Notes: generated by a model from the letters alone, not told the origin. A stretch of 38,253 bases of DNA from Mycolicibacterium iranicum (GCF_001650495.1 NZ_LWCS01000017.1:1-38253); one strand, 5' to 3'; positions 23,383 to 32,805 are shown, counted from the first letter of the stretch. A program made the numbers and translations.

Positions 23383-25944
23383 ATGAGCACACCACCGGGC
23401 ACCGGCGTGGATGATGAAGTGGTGGCGACACCGCAACATCGGCCGAAACGGGGTGAGCTGCGCATCTATCTGGGCGCGGCTCCCGGTGTCGGCAAGACCT
23501 ACGCGATGCTCGGCGAGGCACGCCGACGGCTCGAGCGCGGCACCGATCTCGTCGCCGCCGTCGTGGAGACCCACGGCAGGAAGAAGACCGCCGAGCTGCT
23601 CGAGGGCATCGAAGTCGTTCCCCCGCGGTACATCGACTACCGCGGGGGCACCTTCCCCGAACTCGACGTGCCGGCCGTCATCGCCCGCGATCCCGACGTC
23701 GTGCTGGTCGACGAACTGGCCCACACCAACACCCCCGGCAGCAAGAACCCGAAGCGCTGGCAGGACGTCGAGGAACTGCTCGCCGCCGGAATCGACGTCA
23801 TCTCCACGGTCAATGTGCAGCACCTCGAGAGCCTCAACGACGTCGTCACCCAGATCACCGGCATCGAGCAGAAAGAAAAGGTGCCCGACGAAGTCGTCCG
23901 CAACGCGTCGCAGGTCGAGCTGGTCGACATCACTCCGGAAGCACTGCGGCGCAGGCTCGCACACGGAAACGTCTACGCCCCCGAGCGCATCGACGCGGCC
24001 CTGTCCAACTACTTCCGACGCGGAAACCTCACCGCGCTAAGAGAACTGGCACTGCTGTGGCTGGCCGATCAGGTCGACGCCGCATTGGAGAAGTACCGCG
24101 CCGACAACCAGATCACTGCGACCTGGGAAGCCAGGGAACGTGTCGTCGTGGCGGTCACCGGAGGCCCGGAGTCGGAGACACTCGTTCGCCGGGCCTCACG
24201 CATCGCGTCCAAGTCCAGCGCCGAACTGATGGTCGTCCATGTCGTCCGCGGTGACGGACTGTCCGGAATCTCCGCGCCCCAGATGGGCAAGGTCCGCGAA
24301 CTTGCGACCTCCCTCGGCGCGACTCTGCACTCCGTGGTCGGTGACGACGTCCCCGCGGCGCTGCTGGACTTCGCCCGCGAAATGAACGCCACCCAACTGG
24401 TTCTCGGAACATCCCGGCGGTCGCGGTGGGCCCGGATCTTCGACGAAGGCATCGGCGCCAGCGTGGTGCAGCAGTCGGGCAGTATCGACGTCCACATGGT
24501 CACCCACGATCAGGCGCGGGGCGAATCACTGTGGTCCCGGATCACCCCGCGAGACCGCCATGCGATGTCCTGGGTGGCCGCCGTCATCGTCCCGATCGCG
24601 ATCTGCGCCCTCAACGTCGCACTGCTCGACATCTTTCTCGATGTCAGTGGCGAGAGCGCGGTGTTCTTCATCGGCGTCCTCGTCGTCGCCCTCCTCGGCG
24701 GGGTGGCACCGGCCGCCGTCTCAGCGGTACTGTCCGGCCTGCTGCTCAACTACTTTCTGATCGAGCCTCGCTACACGTTCACGATCTCCGAACCCGACAG
24801 CGCCATCACCATCTTCGTGTTGCTGGCGGTGGCCGTCGCCGTGGCCGCACTCGTCGACGGTGCCGCCAAACGTGCCCGCGAAGCGCGAAGCGCCGCACAG
24901 GAAGCCGAACTTCTGGCCCTGTTCGCCGGCTCGGTCCTGCGCGGCGCAGACCTCAACACCCTTCTTGAACGCGTCCGCGAGACGTATGCGCAGCAATCGG
25001 TGAGCCTGCTGCGCGACGGACCTGATGGTCATGTGATCGTGGGCTGCGTGGGCTCCGAGCCCTGCGTGGACGTCGACTCGGCCGACACCGCGATCGAGGT
25101 CGGCGACAACGAGTTCTGGATGCTTCTGTCCGGCCACAAACTCGCCGCCCGCGATCGCCGGGTGCTCGGGGCGGTCGCCAAGCAAGCCGCCGGACTCGCC
25201 ACGCAGCAGGCACTGACACAGGAGGCCGACAAGGCCGCCGCGATAGCCAGAGCCGACGAGCTGCGCCGGTCGCTCCTGTCGGCTGTCAGCCACGATCTGC
25301 GCACACCGCTGGCCGCGGCCAAAGCATCGGTATCGAGCCTGCGCAGCAGCGACGTCGACTTCTCCGCCGAGGACACCGCCGAACTGCTGGCCACCGTGGA
25401 GGAATCGATCGATCAGCTGACCGCGCTCGTGGGCAACCTGCTCGACTCCTCCCGGTTGGCGGCCGGAGCCGTCAAGCCCGAGCTTCGCGAGGTCTACCTC
25501 GAGGAGGCGGTACCGCGCGCCCTCCTCAGCATCAACCGCGGCAACACCGGTCTGCGCGCGGGACTGGAGAGGGTGAAGGTGGAAGTCGACGGTGCCGTCG
25601 TCATGGCCGACAGCGGACTGCTGGAACGCGTGCTGGCCAACATCATCGACAACGCCATGCGTTACGCACCCGACGGCCCGATCAGGGTGACGGCGGGCCG
25701 AATTCGCGACCGGGTGCTGATCGCGGTCGCCGACGAAGGACCCGGGATCGGCCGCGGCGCCGAGACGCAACTGTTCGCCCCGTTCCAGAGGTTAGGCGAT
25801 CAGGACACCAGCAGCGGTGTCGGCCTTGGCCTTTCGGTCGCACGCGGCTTCGTGGAGGCGATGGGTGGCACGATCTCGGCGTCGGACACCCCCGGCGGCG
25901 GATTGACAGTCGAGATCGACCTGGCAGCCGGCGGCGCACCATGA
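23383..25944 (+). CDS. kdpD: KdpD, osmo/K+-sensing histidine kinase
   Basis: 853 residues from ATG 23383 (an upstream TTG at 23371 is less likely), 28 bp after kdpC. Domains in order: KdpD N-terminal ATPase with Walker A GAAPGVGKT (31-39) and VLVDELAHTNTPGSKN; a UspA-like domain (about 245-370); a block of four membrane helices (about 395-495); a GAF-like region; HisKA with H637 (SAVSHDLRTPL); and a catalytic ATPase domain (NIIDNAMRYAP, ADEGPGIG, GVGLGLSVARGF). It senses low K+ and passes phosphate to KdpE, whose gene overlaps it by ATGA. Unlike M. tuberculosis, where kdpDE are divergent from kdpFABC, here they are collinear with it. Confidence 0.96.
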   Translation: MSTPPGTGVDDEVVATPQHRPKRGELRIYLGAAPGVGKTYAMLGEARRRLERGTDLVAAVVETHGRKKTAELLEGIEVVPPRYIDYRGGTFPELDVPAVIARDPDVVLVDELAHTNTPGSKNPKRWQDVEELLAAGIDVISTVNVQHLESLNDVVTQITGIEQKEKVPDEVVRNASQVELVDITPEALRRRLAHGNVYAPERIDAALSNYFRRGNLTALRELALLWLADQVDAALEKYRADNQITATWEARERVVVAVTGGPESETLVRRASRIASKSSAELMVVHVVRGDGLSGISAPQMGKVRELATSLGATLHSVVGDDVPAALLDFAREMNATQLVLGTSRRSRWARIFDEGIGASVVQQSGSIDVHMVTHDQARGESLWSRITPRDRHAMSWVAAVIVPIAICALNVALLDIFLDVSGESAVFFIGVLVVALLGGVAPAAVSAVLSGLLLNYFLIEPRYTFTISEPDSAITIFVLLAVAVAVAALVDGAAKRAREARSAAQEAELLALFAGSVLRGADLNTLLERVRETYAQQSVSLLRDGPDGHVIVGCVGSEPCVDVDSADTAIEVGDNEFWMLLSGHKLAARDRRVLGAVAKQAAGLATQQALTQEADKAAAIARADELRRSLLSAVSHDLRTPLAAAKASVSSLRSSDVDFSAEDTAELLATVEESIDQLTALVGNLLDSSRLAAGAVKPELREVYLEEAVPRALLSINRGNTGLRAGLERVKVEVDGAVVMADSGLLERVLANIIDNAMRYAPDGPIRVTAGRIRDRVLIAVADEGPGIGRGAETQLFAPFQRLGDQDTSSGVGLGLSVARGFVEAMGGTISASDTPGGGLTVEIDLAAGGAP

Positions 25945-26639
25945 CCACGAATCCGGTGAAGACTCGCGTCCTGGTGATCGACGACGAGCCGCAGATACTT
26001 CGGGCCCTGCGGATCAACCTCTCGGTACGCGGCTACGAGGTCCTGACCGCGGCCACAGGCGCCGAAGCGCTGAAACTGGCCGCAGAACGCCGCCCCGACG
26101 TCGTCGTCCTCGATCTCGGACTGCCGGACATGTCCGGCATCGAGGTGCTCGGCGGCCTGCGTGGGTGGCTGTCGGCGCCGGTCATCGTGCTGTCCGCGCG
26201 CAGCGACTCGCTCGACAAGGTCGAGGCCCTCGACGCAGGTGCCGACGATTACGTGACCAAACCCTTTGGCATGGATGAGTTCCTGGCCCGGCTGCGCGCC
26301 GCGGTGCGCAGAGGTGCCGCGGCGGCGGAAACAGATGAGCCGGTGATCGAGACGTCGTCGTTCACGGTGGACCTGGCCGCCAAGAAGGTTACAAAGAACG
26401 GCACCGAGGTGCATTTGACGCCGACCGAGTGGGGCATGCTCGAAATGCTCGTCCGCAATCGCGGCAAGCTCGTCGGCCGCGAGGAACTCCTCAAAGAGGT
26501 GTGGGGCCCCACCTACGCGAAGGAAACCCATTATCTGCGAGTCTATTTGGCGCAACTGCGCCGAAAGCTCGAAGATGATCCGTCCCACCCGGTACACCTA
26601 CTGACCGAAGCCGGCATGGGATACCGCTTTCAGGAGTGA
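25941..26639 (+). CDS. kdpE: KdpE response regulator
   Basis: 232 residues from ATG 25941, overlapping the kdpD stop by 4 nt. Receiver domain with D14/D15-type acidic pair (VLVIDDEPQ), phospho-acceptor D58 (VVVLDLGLPD) and Lys in DDYVTKPFG; winged-helix domain ending RKLEDDPSHPVHLLTEAGMG and YRF. Activated by KdpD, it turns on kdpFABC. A candidate binding site is the direct repeat at 18312-18345. The gene ends 2 bp before the convergent GbsR-type regulator gene. Confidence 0.95.
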   Translation: MTTNPVKTRVLVIDDEPQILRALRINLSVRGYEVLTAATGAEALKLAAERRPDVVVLDLGLPDMSGIEVLGGLRGWLSAPVIVLSARSDSLDKVEALDAGADDYVTKPFGMDEFLARLRAAVRRGAAAAETDEPVIETSSFTVDLAAKKVTKNGTEVHLTPTEWGMLEMLVRNRGKLVGREELLKEVWGPTYAKETHYLRVYLAQLRRKLEDDPSHPVHLLTEAGMGYRFQE

Positions 26640-26641
26640 CG

Positions 26642-27109
26642 CTACTCGCGGTGGGCGCCATGACCGCGCCACCTGTCGAGAAGCGCCGGAATCTCGGCAA
26701 GCAGAAACGTGTAGAAATCCCGCATCTCGGTCAACCGCTGCTCGGCAAGGCTGCCGCGACCGGCCACCGCGATCCCTGACTCGGCGGCCGCCAGCAAGCC
26801 CGCCAGCGTCTGGTTCTGATTCGTGAACAACACCGCCCAAGCATCACCGCGCAGCCGGAAATGGTCACGCCGACTCCCCGGCGTCGGCACCTGCTCGGCA
26901 AGCCCTACCGAGGTCAGCGTCTTGAGCGCTCCCGAGATCGACCCTGAACTGGCCTGCAGAATGTCGGCCAACTCAGCCATGGTGATCGTCGGCCGCTCGG
27001 TGAACAACAGCGTCGCAAGAACCCGCGCCGTCATCCGCTGCAGACCATGCCGGGTCAGGACCAGCGCGAGCTCCTCCGCGGCAGACTGAAGATGCGCCTC
27101 CTGCACCAT
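26642..27109 (-). CDS. GbsR/MarR-family transcriptional regulator
   Basis: 155 residues from ATG 27109 (AAAGGG ribosome site about 8 nt upstream); the open frame further up is not used. The winged helix reads RMTARVLATLLFTERPTITM, AELADILQASSGSISGALKT and LTSVGLAEQVPTPGSRRDHF, the GbsR-type pattern. The C-terminal helices (YTFLLAEIPALLDRWR) would form the dimer interface. It is divergent from an ABC exporter operon, and an inverted repeat in the gap (27138-27153) is a probable operator, so it likely represses the exporter and itself. Ligand unknown. Confidence 0.85.
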   Translation of the reverse strand: MVQEAHLQSAAEELALVLTRHGLQRMTARVLATLLFTERPTITMAELADILQASSGSISGALKTLTSVGLAEQVPTPGSRRDHFRLRGDAWAVLFTNQNQTLAGLLAAAESGIAVAGRGSLAEQRLTEMRDFYTFLLAEIPALLDRWRGHGAHRE

Positions 27110-27137
27110 GGGTCGAACCCTTTCTCCGAAAACAAGC

Positions 27138-27153
27138 TTCAGTAATCTCTGAA
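27138..27153. promoter_or_regulatory. Candidate operator between regulator and ABC operon
   Basis: TTCAG-TAATCT-CTGAA: perfect 5-bp arms around a 6-nt centre, in the most AT-rich stretch of the gap between the divergent genes. The spacer TAATCT also looks like a -10 box (TAnnnT) for the ABC direction, so a bound regulator would block it. Typical of MarR/GbsR control. Confidence 0.5.
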
Positions 27154-27266
27154 AGTTTAGTAGCCTTTGAACCGGCGCTCCGGGAAGTCTGGTCGGAACT
27201 TGAGAAAAACACTCTGCGCGCGGCGGCGAGGCCGTCGGCACGCAGAGCCGACGCGACGGAGCACCA

Positions 27267-28160
27267 GTGAAGCATCCAGCGAGCACCTCACCCCGAACGG
27301 ACGTCATCGATGTTCGTGGGCTGACGTTCCAATACCCCGGTTCGCCCAGACCGGCGCTGCGCGACATGAACTTCACGGTCGGCCCCGGCGAGATCTTCGG
27401 CTTCCTCGGCCCGAGCGGCTCGGGAAAGTCCACAACACAGAAGTTGCTCATCGGTCTGCTCCGTGGCCACACAGGCCACGTGTCGGTGTGGGGTAGAGAG
27501 CCAGCCGCATGGGGCCCACGCTTCTACGAACGCATCGGAGTCTCCTTCGAGATGCCCAACCACTACCTCAAGCTCACCGGAATGGAGAATCTGCGCTTCT
27601 TCGCCTCGCTTCAATCGCGAGCGACGCTGGATCCGCGCGAACTGCTCGACGCCGTCGGTTTGACTGATGCCGCAAATACGCGAGTAGGCAAGTACTCCAA
27701 AGGCATGCGCATGCGACTGACCTTCGCACGCTCGTTGATCAACGACCCCGAGTTGTTGTTTCTCGACGAGCCGACATCCGGCCTCGATCCCGTGAACGCC
27801 CGCACCGTCAAGGACATGGTCCTCGACCTCAGGGCCCGCGGACGCACGATCTTTCTCACCACGCACGACATGGCCACTGCCGATGAGCTCTGCGACCGTG
27901 TGGCATTCGTTGTGGACGGGCGCATCGTCGCGCTGGACAGCCCCGCCGAGTTGAAGATCGCCCGAAGCCGACGCATCGTCGAGATCGGCTACCGAACAGT
28001 GGACGGCACCCTGACGACACGGGAGTTCACCCTGGACGGCCTCGCCGACAATGCCGACTTCTGGGAGGTTCTGCGCGATCAGCACATCGAGACCATGCAC
28101 AGCACAGAAGCCAGCTTGGACGACGTGTTCGTCGAGGTGACCGGCAGGACCCTGGGATGA
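27267..28160 (+). CDS. ABC-2 type exporter, ATP-binding subunit
   Basis: 297 residues from GTG 27267 with GGAG about 4 nt upstream. Walker A GPSGSGKST, Q-loop region around VSFEMPNHYLKLTGMENLRF, signature YSKGMRMRL (LSGGQ variant), Walker B LLFLDEPTSGLDP and H-loop LTTHDMATADELCDR. A C-terminal extension of about 70 residues with EASLDDVFVEVTGR is typical of DrrA/CcmA-like exporters. It powers the two permeases encoded next; its stop overlaps the first permease start (ATGA). The cargo is unknown; drugs, lipids or peptides are usual. Confidence 0.9.
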   Translation: MKHPASTSPRTDVIDVRGLTFQYPGSPRPALRDMNFTVGPGEIFGFLGPSGSGKSTTQKLLIGLLRGHTGHVSVWGREPAAWGPRFYERIGVSFEMPNHYLKLTGMENLRFFASLQSRATLDPRELLDAVGLTDAANTRVGKYSKGMRMRLTFARSLINDPELLFLDEPTSGLDPVNARTVKDMVLDLRARGRTIFLTTHDMATADELCDRVAFVVDGRIVALDSPAELKIARSRRIVEIGYRTVDGTLTTREFTLDGLADNADFWEVLRDQHIETMHSTEASLDDVFVEVTGRTLG

Positions 28161-28861
28161 CACGTCTGGCGAGCACGTTGAAGCTTGAGACGACGATGAT
28201 GTCGCGGCAGGGCTTTGCGGCGGCCGCAGTGATCTCCGGGTTGCTGTGGCTGACGGTCTTGTTGCCGATGCCCCGAGATCTTCGCCCGATCATCGAACCC
28301 TATGTGCTCATCGGCGACATCACGATCATCGGCTTCTTCTTCATCGGTGCGTCGATGTTCTTCGAGAAGCAGGAGGGTACCGTCCACGCCGTCGTGTGTT
28401 CGCCGTTGCGGTTCTGGGAGTATCTGCTCGCCAAGATCATTGTCCTGATGTCGATCTCGCTGATCGTGGCGCTCATCGTCGTGACAGCTGCCAACGGCAC
28501 CGACTTCCAGATGGTGCCGGTGCTCGTCGGCATCATCCTGGGTACGCTCGTGATGCTGCTGACCGGATTCGCCTCGTCGCTGCCCTTCTCCTCGGTGAGC
28601 GACTGGTTTCTCACCACCACGATTCCGCTGGCGTTTCTGTCACTTCCGATCCTCCACCTGTCCGGAGTGTGGCCCAACCCTGCGCTCTACCTGATCCCCA
28701 CCCAGGGGCCGCTACTGCTCTTCGGTGCGGCCTTCGACCAAATAGACCTCGCCCCATGGCAAATCGTCTACGCCGTCACCTATCCCCTGCTGTGCAGCGC
28801 GGGACTGTACGTCCTCGCGCACAAACTGTTCGTGCGGTACATCATCGAGCGAGCGCAGTGA
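28157..28861 (+). CDS. ABC-2 type exporter, permease subunit 1
   Basis: 234 residues from ATG 28157, overlapping the ATPase stop. About six membrane helices. It has an amphipathic N-terminus (MTRLASTLKLETTMMSRQGF), the stretch FEKQEGTVHAVVCSPLRFWE (the ABC-2 coupling region, compare E.GTl..l..sPls) and YLIPTQGPLLLFGAAF. It pairs with the second permease to make the channel. The stop overlaps the next start as TGATG. Confidence 0.82.
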   Translation: MTRLASTLKLETTMMSRQGFAAAAVISGLLWLTVLLPMPRDLRPIIEPYVLIGDITIIGFFFIGASMFFEKQEGTVHAVVCSPLRFWEYLLAKIIVLMSISLIVALIVVTAANGTDFQMVPVLVGIILGTLVMLLTGFASSLPFSSVSDWFLTTTIPLAFLSLPILHLSGVWPNPALYLIPTQGPLLLFGAAFDQIDLAPWQIVYAVTYPLLCSAGLYVLAHKLFVRYIIERAQ

Positions 28862-29610
28862 TGCCGGGTCGCGCAGTGCTTCGAGCCTGGATAGCATTCG
28901 GCCGCAACGATCTTCGTGGGACGTACCGAGATCCGCTGCTCATCATGCTCGTCATTGCTCCCGTGATCTGGACGGTGGGCACCGTTGCACTCGTCCCGCC
29001 CCTCACCGACACCCTGCTGCGGCGCTACGACTTCGACCTCGTGCCCTACTACCCGCTCGTCATCACCGCGTTACTGCTGCTCACCAGCATCATCATCGCC
29101 GGAGCTCTCGCTGCATTCCTGGTCCTCGACGAAGTCGACAGTGGCACCTTGACGGTGCTGCGGATCGCACCGATACCCCTTGGGGCTTTCCTGTCCTACC
29201 GGGCTGCCACCGTCGTCGCCGTCACCACCGTCTATGTCGTAGCCACGATGACCTTCAGCGGGTTGCTACGTCCTGGACTGACCCTCACGCTGGTGCCGAT
29301 CGGGATCGTCGCCGGATTCGCCGCGGTCGTCACGATGCTCGCGATCGTCGCGGTGGCCAACAACAAGGTCCAGGGCATCGCGATGGTTCGACTGCTCGGC
29401 ATCATCATCGCGGGACTGCCGTGCCTGCCATGGTTCGTCGACTCACCGTGGAATCTGGCGTTCGGGGTGCTGCCCCCGTACTGGGCAGCCAAAGCCTTCT
29501 GGGTGGCGACCGACGGCGGACACTGGTGGCCGTACATCCTGGCCGGCGCCGCCTACAACCTCGCGCTGGCGTGGCCGCTGTATCGGCACGTCATGACCAA
29601 GAAGGGCTGA
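28861..29610 (+). CDS. ABC-2 type exporter, permease subunit 2
   Basis: 249 residues from ATG 28861, which shares one base with the previous stop. An initial amphipathic part (AWIAFGRNDLRGTYRDP) is followed by about six helices; the coupling stretch is LDEVDSGTLTVLRIAPIPLG. The two permeases are different in sequence, so the exporter is a heterodimer. The end HVMTKKG is basic and cytoplasmic. This gene closes the operon governed by the GbsR-type regulator. Confidence 0.82.
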   Translation: MPGRAVLRAWIAFGRNDLRGTYRDPLLIMLVIAPVIWTVGTVALVPPLTDTLLRRYDFDLVPYYPLVITALLLLTSIIIAGALAAFLVLDEVDSGTLTVLRIAPIPLGAFLSYRAATVVAVTTVYVVATMTFSGLLRPGLTLTLVPIGIVAGFAAVVTMLAIVAVANNKVQGIAMVRLLGIIIAGLPCLPWFVDSPWNLAFGVLPPYWAAKAFWVATDGGHWWPYILAGAAYNLALAWPLYRHVMTKKG

Positions 29611-29933
29611 CGCTGGGCAATCGTCATCGAGTCGTCAAAATAGGACGGCCGGCCGTTTGGATGCCGTAAAGATGGTGGCGATCAACCCGGAGAGCGCGTG
29701 GAATCGAAGCATGGCTTCTCAGATGGGTGACCCGACGATCTTCGATCTTCTGTTCGTCATTGCGCTGCTGTCCGCAACGGCCTCGGTCCTCCTGCTGTGC
29801 CGCTACGTCAATACCCGCGACGACGACGACACGGGGCGCGCCGACATCTGATCGACGCCCAGCGTTCTCTTCGCGCTCGTCTGTCGGTCGCTGCGGCGGT
29901 GCCAGGCTTGTCCAGGTCACGAAAGGACAGGCG
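29611..29933. other. Gap between ABC operon and decarboxylase
   Basis: 323 bp. It holds one possible small membrane ORF (29711-29851, listed separately) and the ribosome site of the decarboxylase (AAAGGA at 29922-29927). No promoter of the SigF type and no clear hairpin were seen; a possible -10 TAGGAC sits at 29641-29646. Confidence 0.4.
29711..29851 (+). CDS. Possible small single-helix membrane protein
   Basis: 46 residues from ATG 29711 (MASQMGDPTIFDLLFVIALL, then SATASVLLLCRYVNTRDDDD and a short tail); longer starts at ATG 29672 or TTG 29657 are possible. One clear membrane helix is followed by an acidic tail. No ribosome site is obvious and no family is recognised. It lies 82 bp before the decarboxylase. 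The codon third positions look GC-rich like real genes, which is the main support. Confidence 0.4.
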   Translation: MASQMGDPTIFDLLFVIALLSATASVLLLCRYVNTRDDDDTGRADI

Positions 29934-32738
29934 ATGAACGAGAACTCGCGGGCCTACAACAGCGTGTGGCAACTACGGGGAGACTCCTGGTGCCGTCTCG
30001 AAGAGGCGGCCGACCGCCTCACCAGGGCCACGACCACCGGCCAGCTCAAAGATACCTACGTCCGCATCTGCCGCGGCCTGCTCACCCGGCTCACACCTTT
30101 GGAACCCTACTGGGCGTATCCCGGTTCGCCGCATTTCGCGAAACTCCAGCGGCAGTTCACGGCCGGCAACTACGACAAGTTCGCCCAAGCCGTCGCGAGG
30201 ATCAACCGCGCGCTGACCACGGAGTCCTACCGCACCGGCGACACAAACCATGCGGGCGTCGACGAGACCGACATGTTCCCCGCCGACCCGCGGTCGCTGG
30301 AACGGCCGGTCAGCACGTCCGAGGAACAGCTCTACTTCGAGGTGCTCGTCGTCGAGCAGATGACCGAAGCCCAGGAGCGTGCGCTGCGCAAAGAGGTGCG
30401 AAGCTGGCGCCGCCCCGACGACGAATTCGTCTACGAACTCGTCGTGGTCTCCAGTGGAGACGAGGCACTCATTGCAGCCCGACTGAACCCTAATCTGCAG
30501 GCCGTCGTGATACGTCGCCGCTTCTCCCACCAGTCCAAACGGGATCTCACCACGCTCGCCGACTTCGTCGACACCAAGGTCTCCAAAGATCTCGATGACC
30601 ACAAGTCACCCGACGAACGTGCGCAGATCCTCGCCGCATCCCTGAGCGAACTCCGTCCCGAGCTGGACCTCTACCTGATGACCGAGATCGAGGTCGAAGA
30701 AGTCGCAGGACGGCTCGGTCCGCACTTCCGGCGCGTCTTCCATGCCAGGGAAGGCTTTCTCGAGCTTCACCTGTCGATCCTGCACGGCGTCGCGGCCCGG
30801 TATCGCACACCGTTCTTCAGCGCGCTCAAGCAGTACAGCCACCGCCCCACCGGCGTGTTCCACGCGTTGCCGATCTCGCAGGGCAAGTCGATCGTCAACT
30901 CGCACTGGATCAAAGACATGGTCGGCTTCTACGGGCTCGACGTGTTCATGGCCGAAACATCGGCGACGTGCGGCGGCCTCGACTCATTGCTCGAGCCGAC
31001 CGGCCCACTACGCGACGCCCAGCAGCTCGCCGCCGAGACGTACGGATCTCGCCGCACCTACTTCGTCACCAACGGCACCTCGACGGCCAACAAGATCGTG
31101 ACGCAATCCCTTGTCGCTCCCGGCGATATCGTGCTCCTGGACCGCAACTGCCATCAGAGCCACCACTACGGAATGATGCTGGCCGGCGCCAACGTCGTCT
31201 ACCTGGAGGCCTACCCGCTGCCGGACTACACGATGTACGGGGCGGTGCCACTACGTGAGATCAAGTCGAAGCTGTTGTCGCTCAGACGCGCAGGCAAGCT
31301 CGACCGCGTCAAGATGATCTCCCTGACCAACTGCACCTTCGACGGCGTGGTGTATGACGTCGAGCGGGTGATGGAGGAATGCCTGGCCATCAAGCCCGAC
31401 CTCGTATTCCTCTGGGACGAGGCGTGGTTCGCGTTCGCGCGGTTCCATCCGGTGTACCGGCGCCGCACCGCGATGGCGGCGGCGCGCAAGCTGCGCGAGA
31501 AGCTCTGCGACCCCGCATATGTCAAGGAGTACGAGGCGCAGCTGACCGCCGAACTGGACGGTACCGCAGGCGAACCCGCCACCGAGGACGAGCTGCTGGA
31601 CCGGAGGCTGCAGCCCGATCCCGCCAAGGCGCGGGTACGGGTGTATGCGACGCAATCCACGCACAAAACGCTCACATCGCTGCGGCAGGGCTCGATGATT
31701 CACGTCTTCGACCAGGACTACGAACAGAAGGTGTCAGAGGCGTTCCACGAGGCCTACATGGCGCACACCTCGACCTCGCCGAACTATCAGATCCTTGCCT
31801 CCCTGGATCTCGGCCGGCGCCAGGTGGCCCTGGAAGGCATGGAGCTGGTGCAGCGCCAGATCGAGAACGCGATGCAGCTGCGCGACGCGATCGACAACCA
31901 TCCGCTGCTGAGCAAATACGTGCGCTGCCTGCGTACCTCGGACCTGATTCCCGACGACCACCGGCCCTCGCACATCGCCCAGCCGTTGCGGTCGGGGCTG
32001 CGAAACATGATGACCGCGTGGGATTCGGACGAATTCGTGCTGGACCCCTCGCGCATCACGCTGTCGATCGGGCGGACCGGTTACGACGGTGACACCTTCA
32101 AGCGCGACCAGCTGATGGACCGCCACGGCGTGCAGATCAACAAGACCTCCCGCAACACCGTGCTGTTCATGACGAACATCGGCACGACCCGCAGTTCGGT
32201 CGCGTTCCTTGTCGAGGTGCTCGTCAAGATCGCACGCGAACTCGACGAGCGCATCGGTGAGATGGGGCTCGGCGAGCGTGGCCGCTTCGAGCAGCAGGTG
32301 CGCAAGCTGACCACCAACACCGCGGCGATGCCGGACTTCAGCGGCTTCCACCCGGTGTTCCTGGATCCGTCGGGCTCCGAACCCACGCCCGAAGGTGACG
32401 TGCGTCGAGCGTTCTACCTGTCCTACGACGAGACGAACTGCGAGTACCTCACCGGGGACGAGATCGACGGCAAGCTCGACGCGGGTATCGATGTCGTGTC
32501 AGCGACGTTCGTGACGCCCTACCCGCCGGGCTTCCCCGTTCTCGTCCCTGGCCAGCTGTTCAGCAGGCAGATCCTGAACTTCATCCGTGATCTCGACACA
32601 CCCGAGATCCACGGCTACAAGCCCGAATTCGGCTATCGCGTGTACACGGAGAAGGCGATCGAAATGTGCCGCCCCACCGGAGCGGCACCATCGAACGGAC
32701 ACCGCCCGACAGAGGAGCCCGCCTTCACGTCGGACTAG
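29934..32738 (+). CDS. Orn/Lys/Arg decarboxylase (PLP, fold I)
   Basis: 934 residues from ATG 29934 with AAAGGA 6 nt upstream; the frame extends further up but without ribosome site. The N-terminal ~300 residues form a linker/receiver-like region (VVSSGDEALIAARLNPNLQA). The core is a fold-I PLP enzyme: ALPISQGKSI, TYFVTNGTSTANKI, LDRNCHQSHHYGMMLAGANV, DEAWFAFARFHP (Asp for the pyridine nitrogen), and K578 in ATQSTHKTLTSLRQGSM, the Schiff-base lysine. The C-terminal domain ends with FVTPYPPGFPVLVPGQ. It decarboxylates a basic amino acid to a polyamine, usually for acid resistance or polyamine supply. It is longer than E. coli enzymes (~715-755) and resembles the mycobacterial form (Rv2531c as I recall). 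Substrate not determined. Confidence 0.88.
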   Translation: MNENSRAYNSVWQLRGDSWCRLEEAADRLTRATTTGQLKDTYVRICRGLLTRLTPLEPYWAYPGSPHFAKLQRQFTAGNYDKFAQAVARINRALTTESYRTGDTNHAGVDETDMFPADPRSLERPVSTSEEQLYFEVLVVEQMTEAQERALRKEVRSWRRPDDEFVYELVVVSSGDEALIAARLNPNLQAVVIRRRFSHQSKRDLTTLADFVDTKVSKDLDDHKSPDERAQILAASLSELRPELDLYLMTEIEVEEVAGRLGPHFRRVFHAREGFLELHLSILHGVAARYRTPFFSALKQYSHRPTGVFHALPISQGKSIVNSHWIKDMVGFYGLDVFMAETSATCGGLDSLLEPTGPLRDAQQLAAETYGSRRTYFVTNGTSTANKIVTQSLVAPGDIVLLDRNCHQSHHYGMMLAGANVVYLEAYPLPDYTMYGAVPLREIKSKLLSLRRAGKLDRVKMISLTNCTFDGVVYDVERVMEECLAIKPDLVFLWDEAWFAFARFHPVYRRRTAMAAARKLREKLCDPAYVKEYEAQLTAELDGTAGEPATEDELLDRRLQPDPAKARVRVYATQSTHKTLTSLRQGSMIHVFDQDYEQKVSEAFHEAYMAHTSTSPNYQILASLDLGRRQVALEGMELVQRQIENAMQLRDAIDNHPLLSKYVRCLRTSDLIPDDHRPSHIAQPLRSGLRNMMTAWDSDEFVLDPSRITLSIGRTGYDGDTFKRDQLMDRHGVQINKTSRNTVLFMTNIGTTRSSVAFLVEVLVKIARELDERIGEMGLGERGRFEQQVRKLTTNTAAMPDFSGFHPVFLDPSGSEPTPEGDVRRAFYLSYDETNCEYLTGDEIDGKLDAGIDVVSATFVTPYPPGFPVLVPGQLFSRQILNFIRDLDTPEIHGYKPEFGYRVYTEKAIEMCRPTGAAPSNGHRPTEEPAFTSD

Positions 32739-32743
32739 ATCCT

Positions 32744-32805
32744 CGCGAAATATCATTCCCGGTCGTGGTCAGCGCCAAGACCGCAGCCCGGAATGATATT
32801 TCGCG
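32744..32805. terminator. Long palindrome between convergent genes (type A)
   Basis: CGCGAAATATCATTCC (32744-32759) and its exact reverse complement (32790-32805) form a 16-bp stem around a 30-nt loop, precisely in the 76-bp gap between the convergent decarboxylase and hydrolase stops. It probably acts as a two-way terminator. It shares the core CGAAAnnnCATTCC with the palindrome at 36145-36207. Confidence 0.65.

Noticed and set aside
26642..27472. 276-codon form of the GbsR-type regulator
   Set aside because: The upstream part overlaps the divergent ABC ATPase gene; the 155-residue form has a ribosome site and normal family length.
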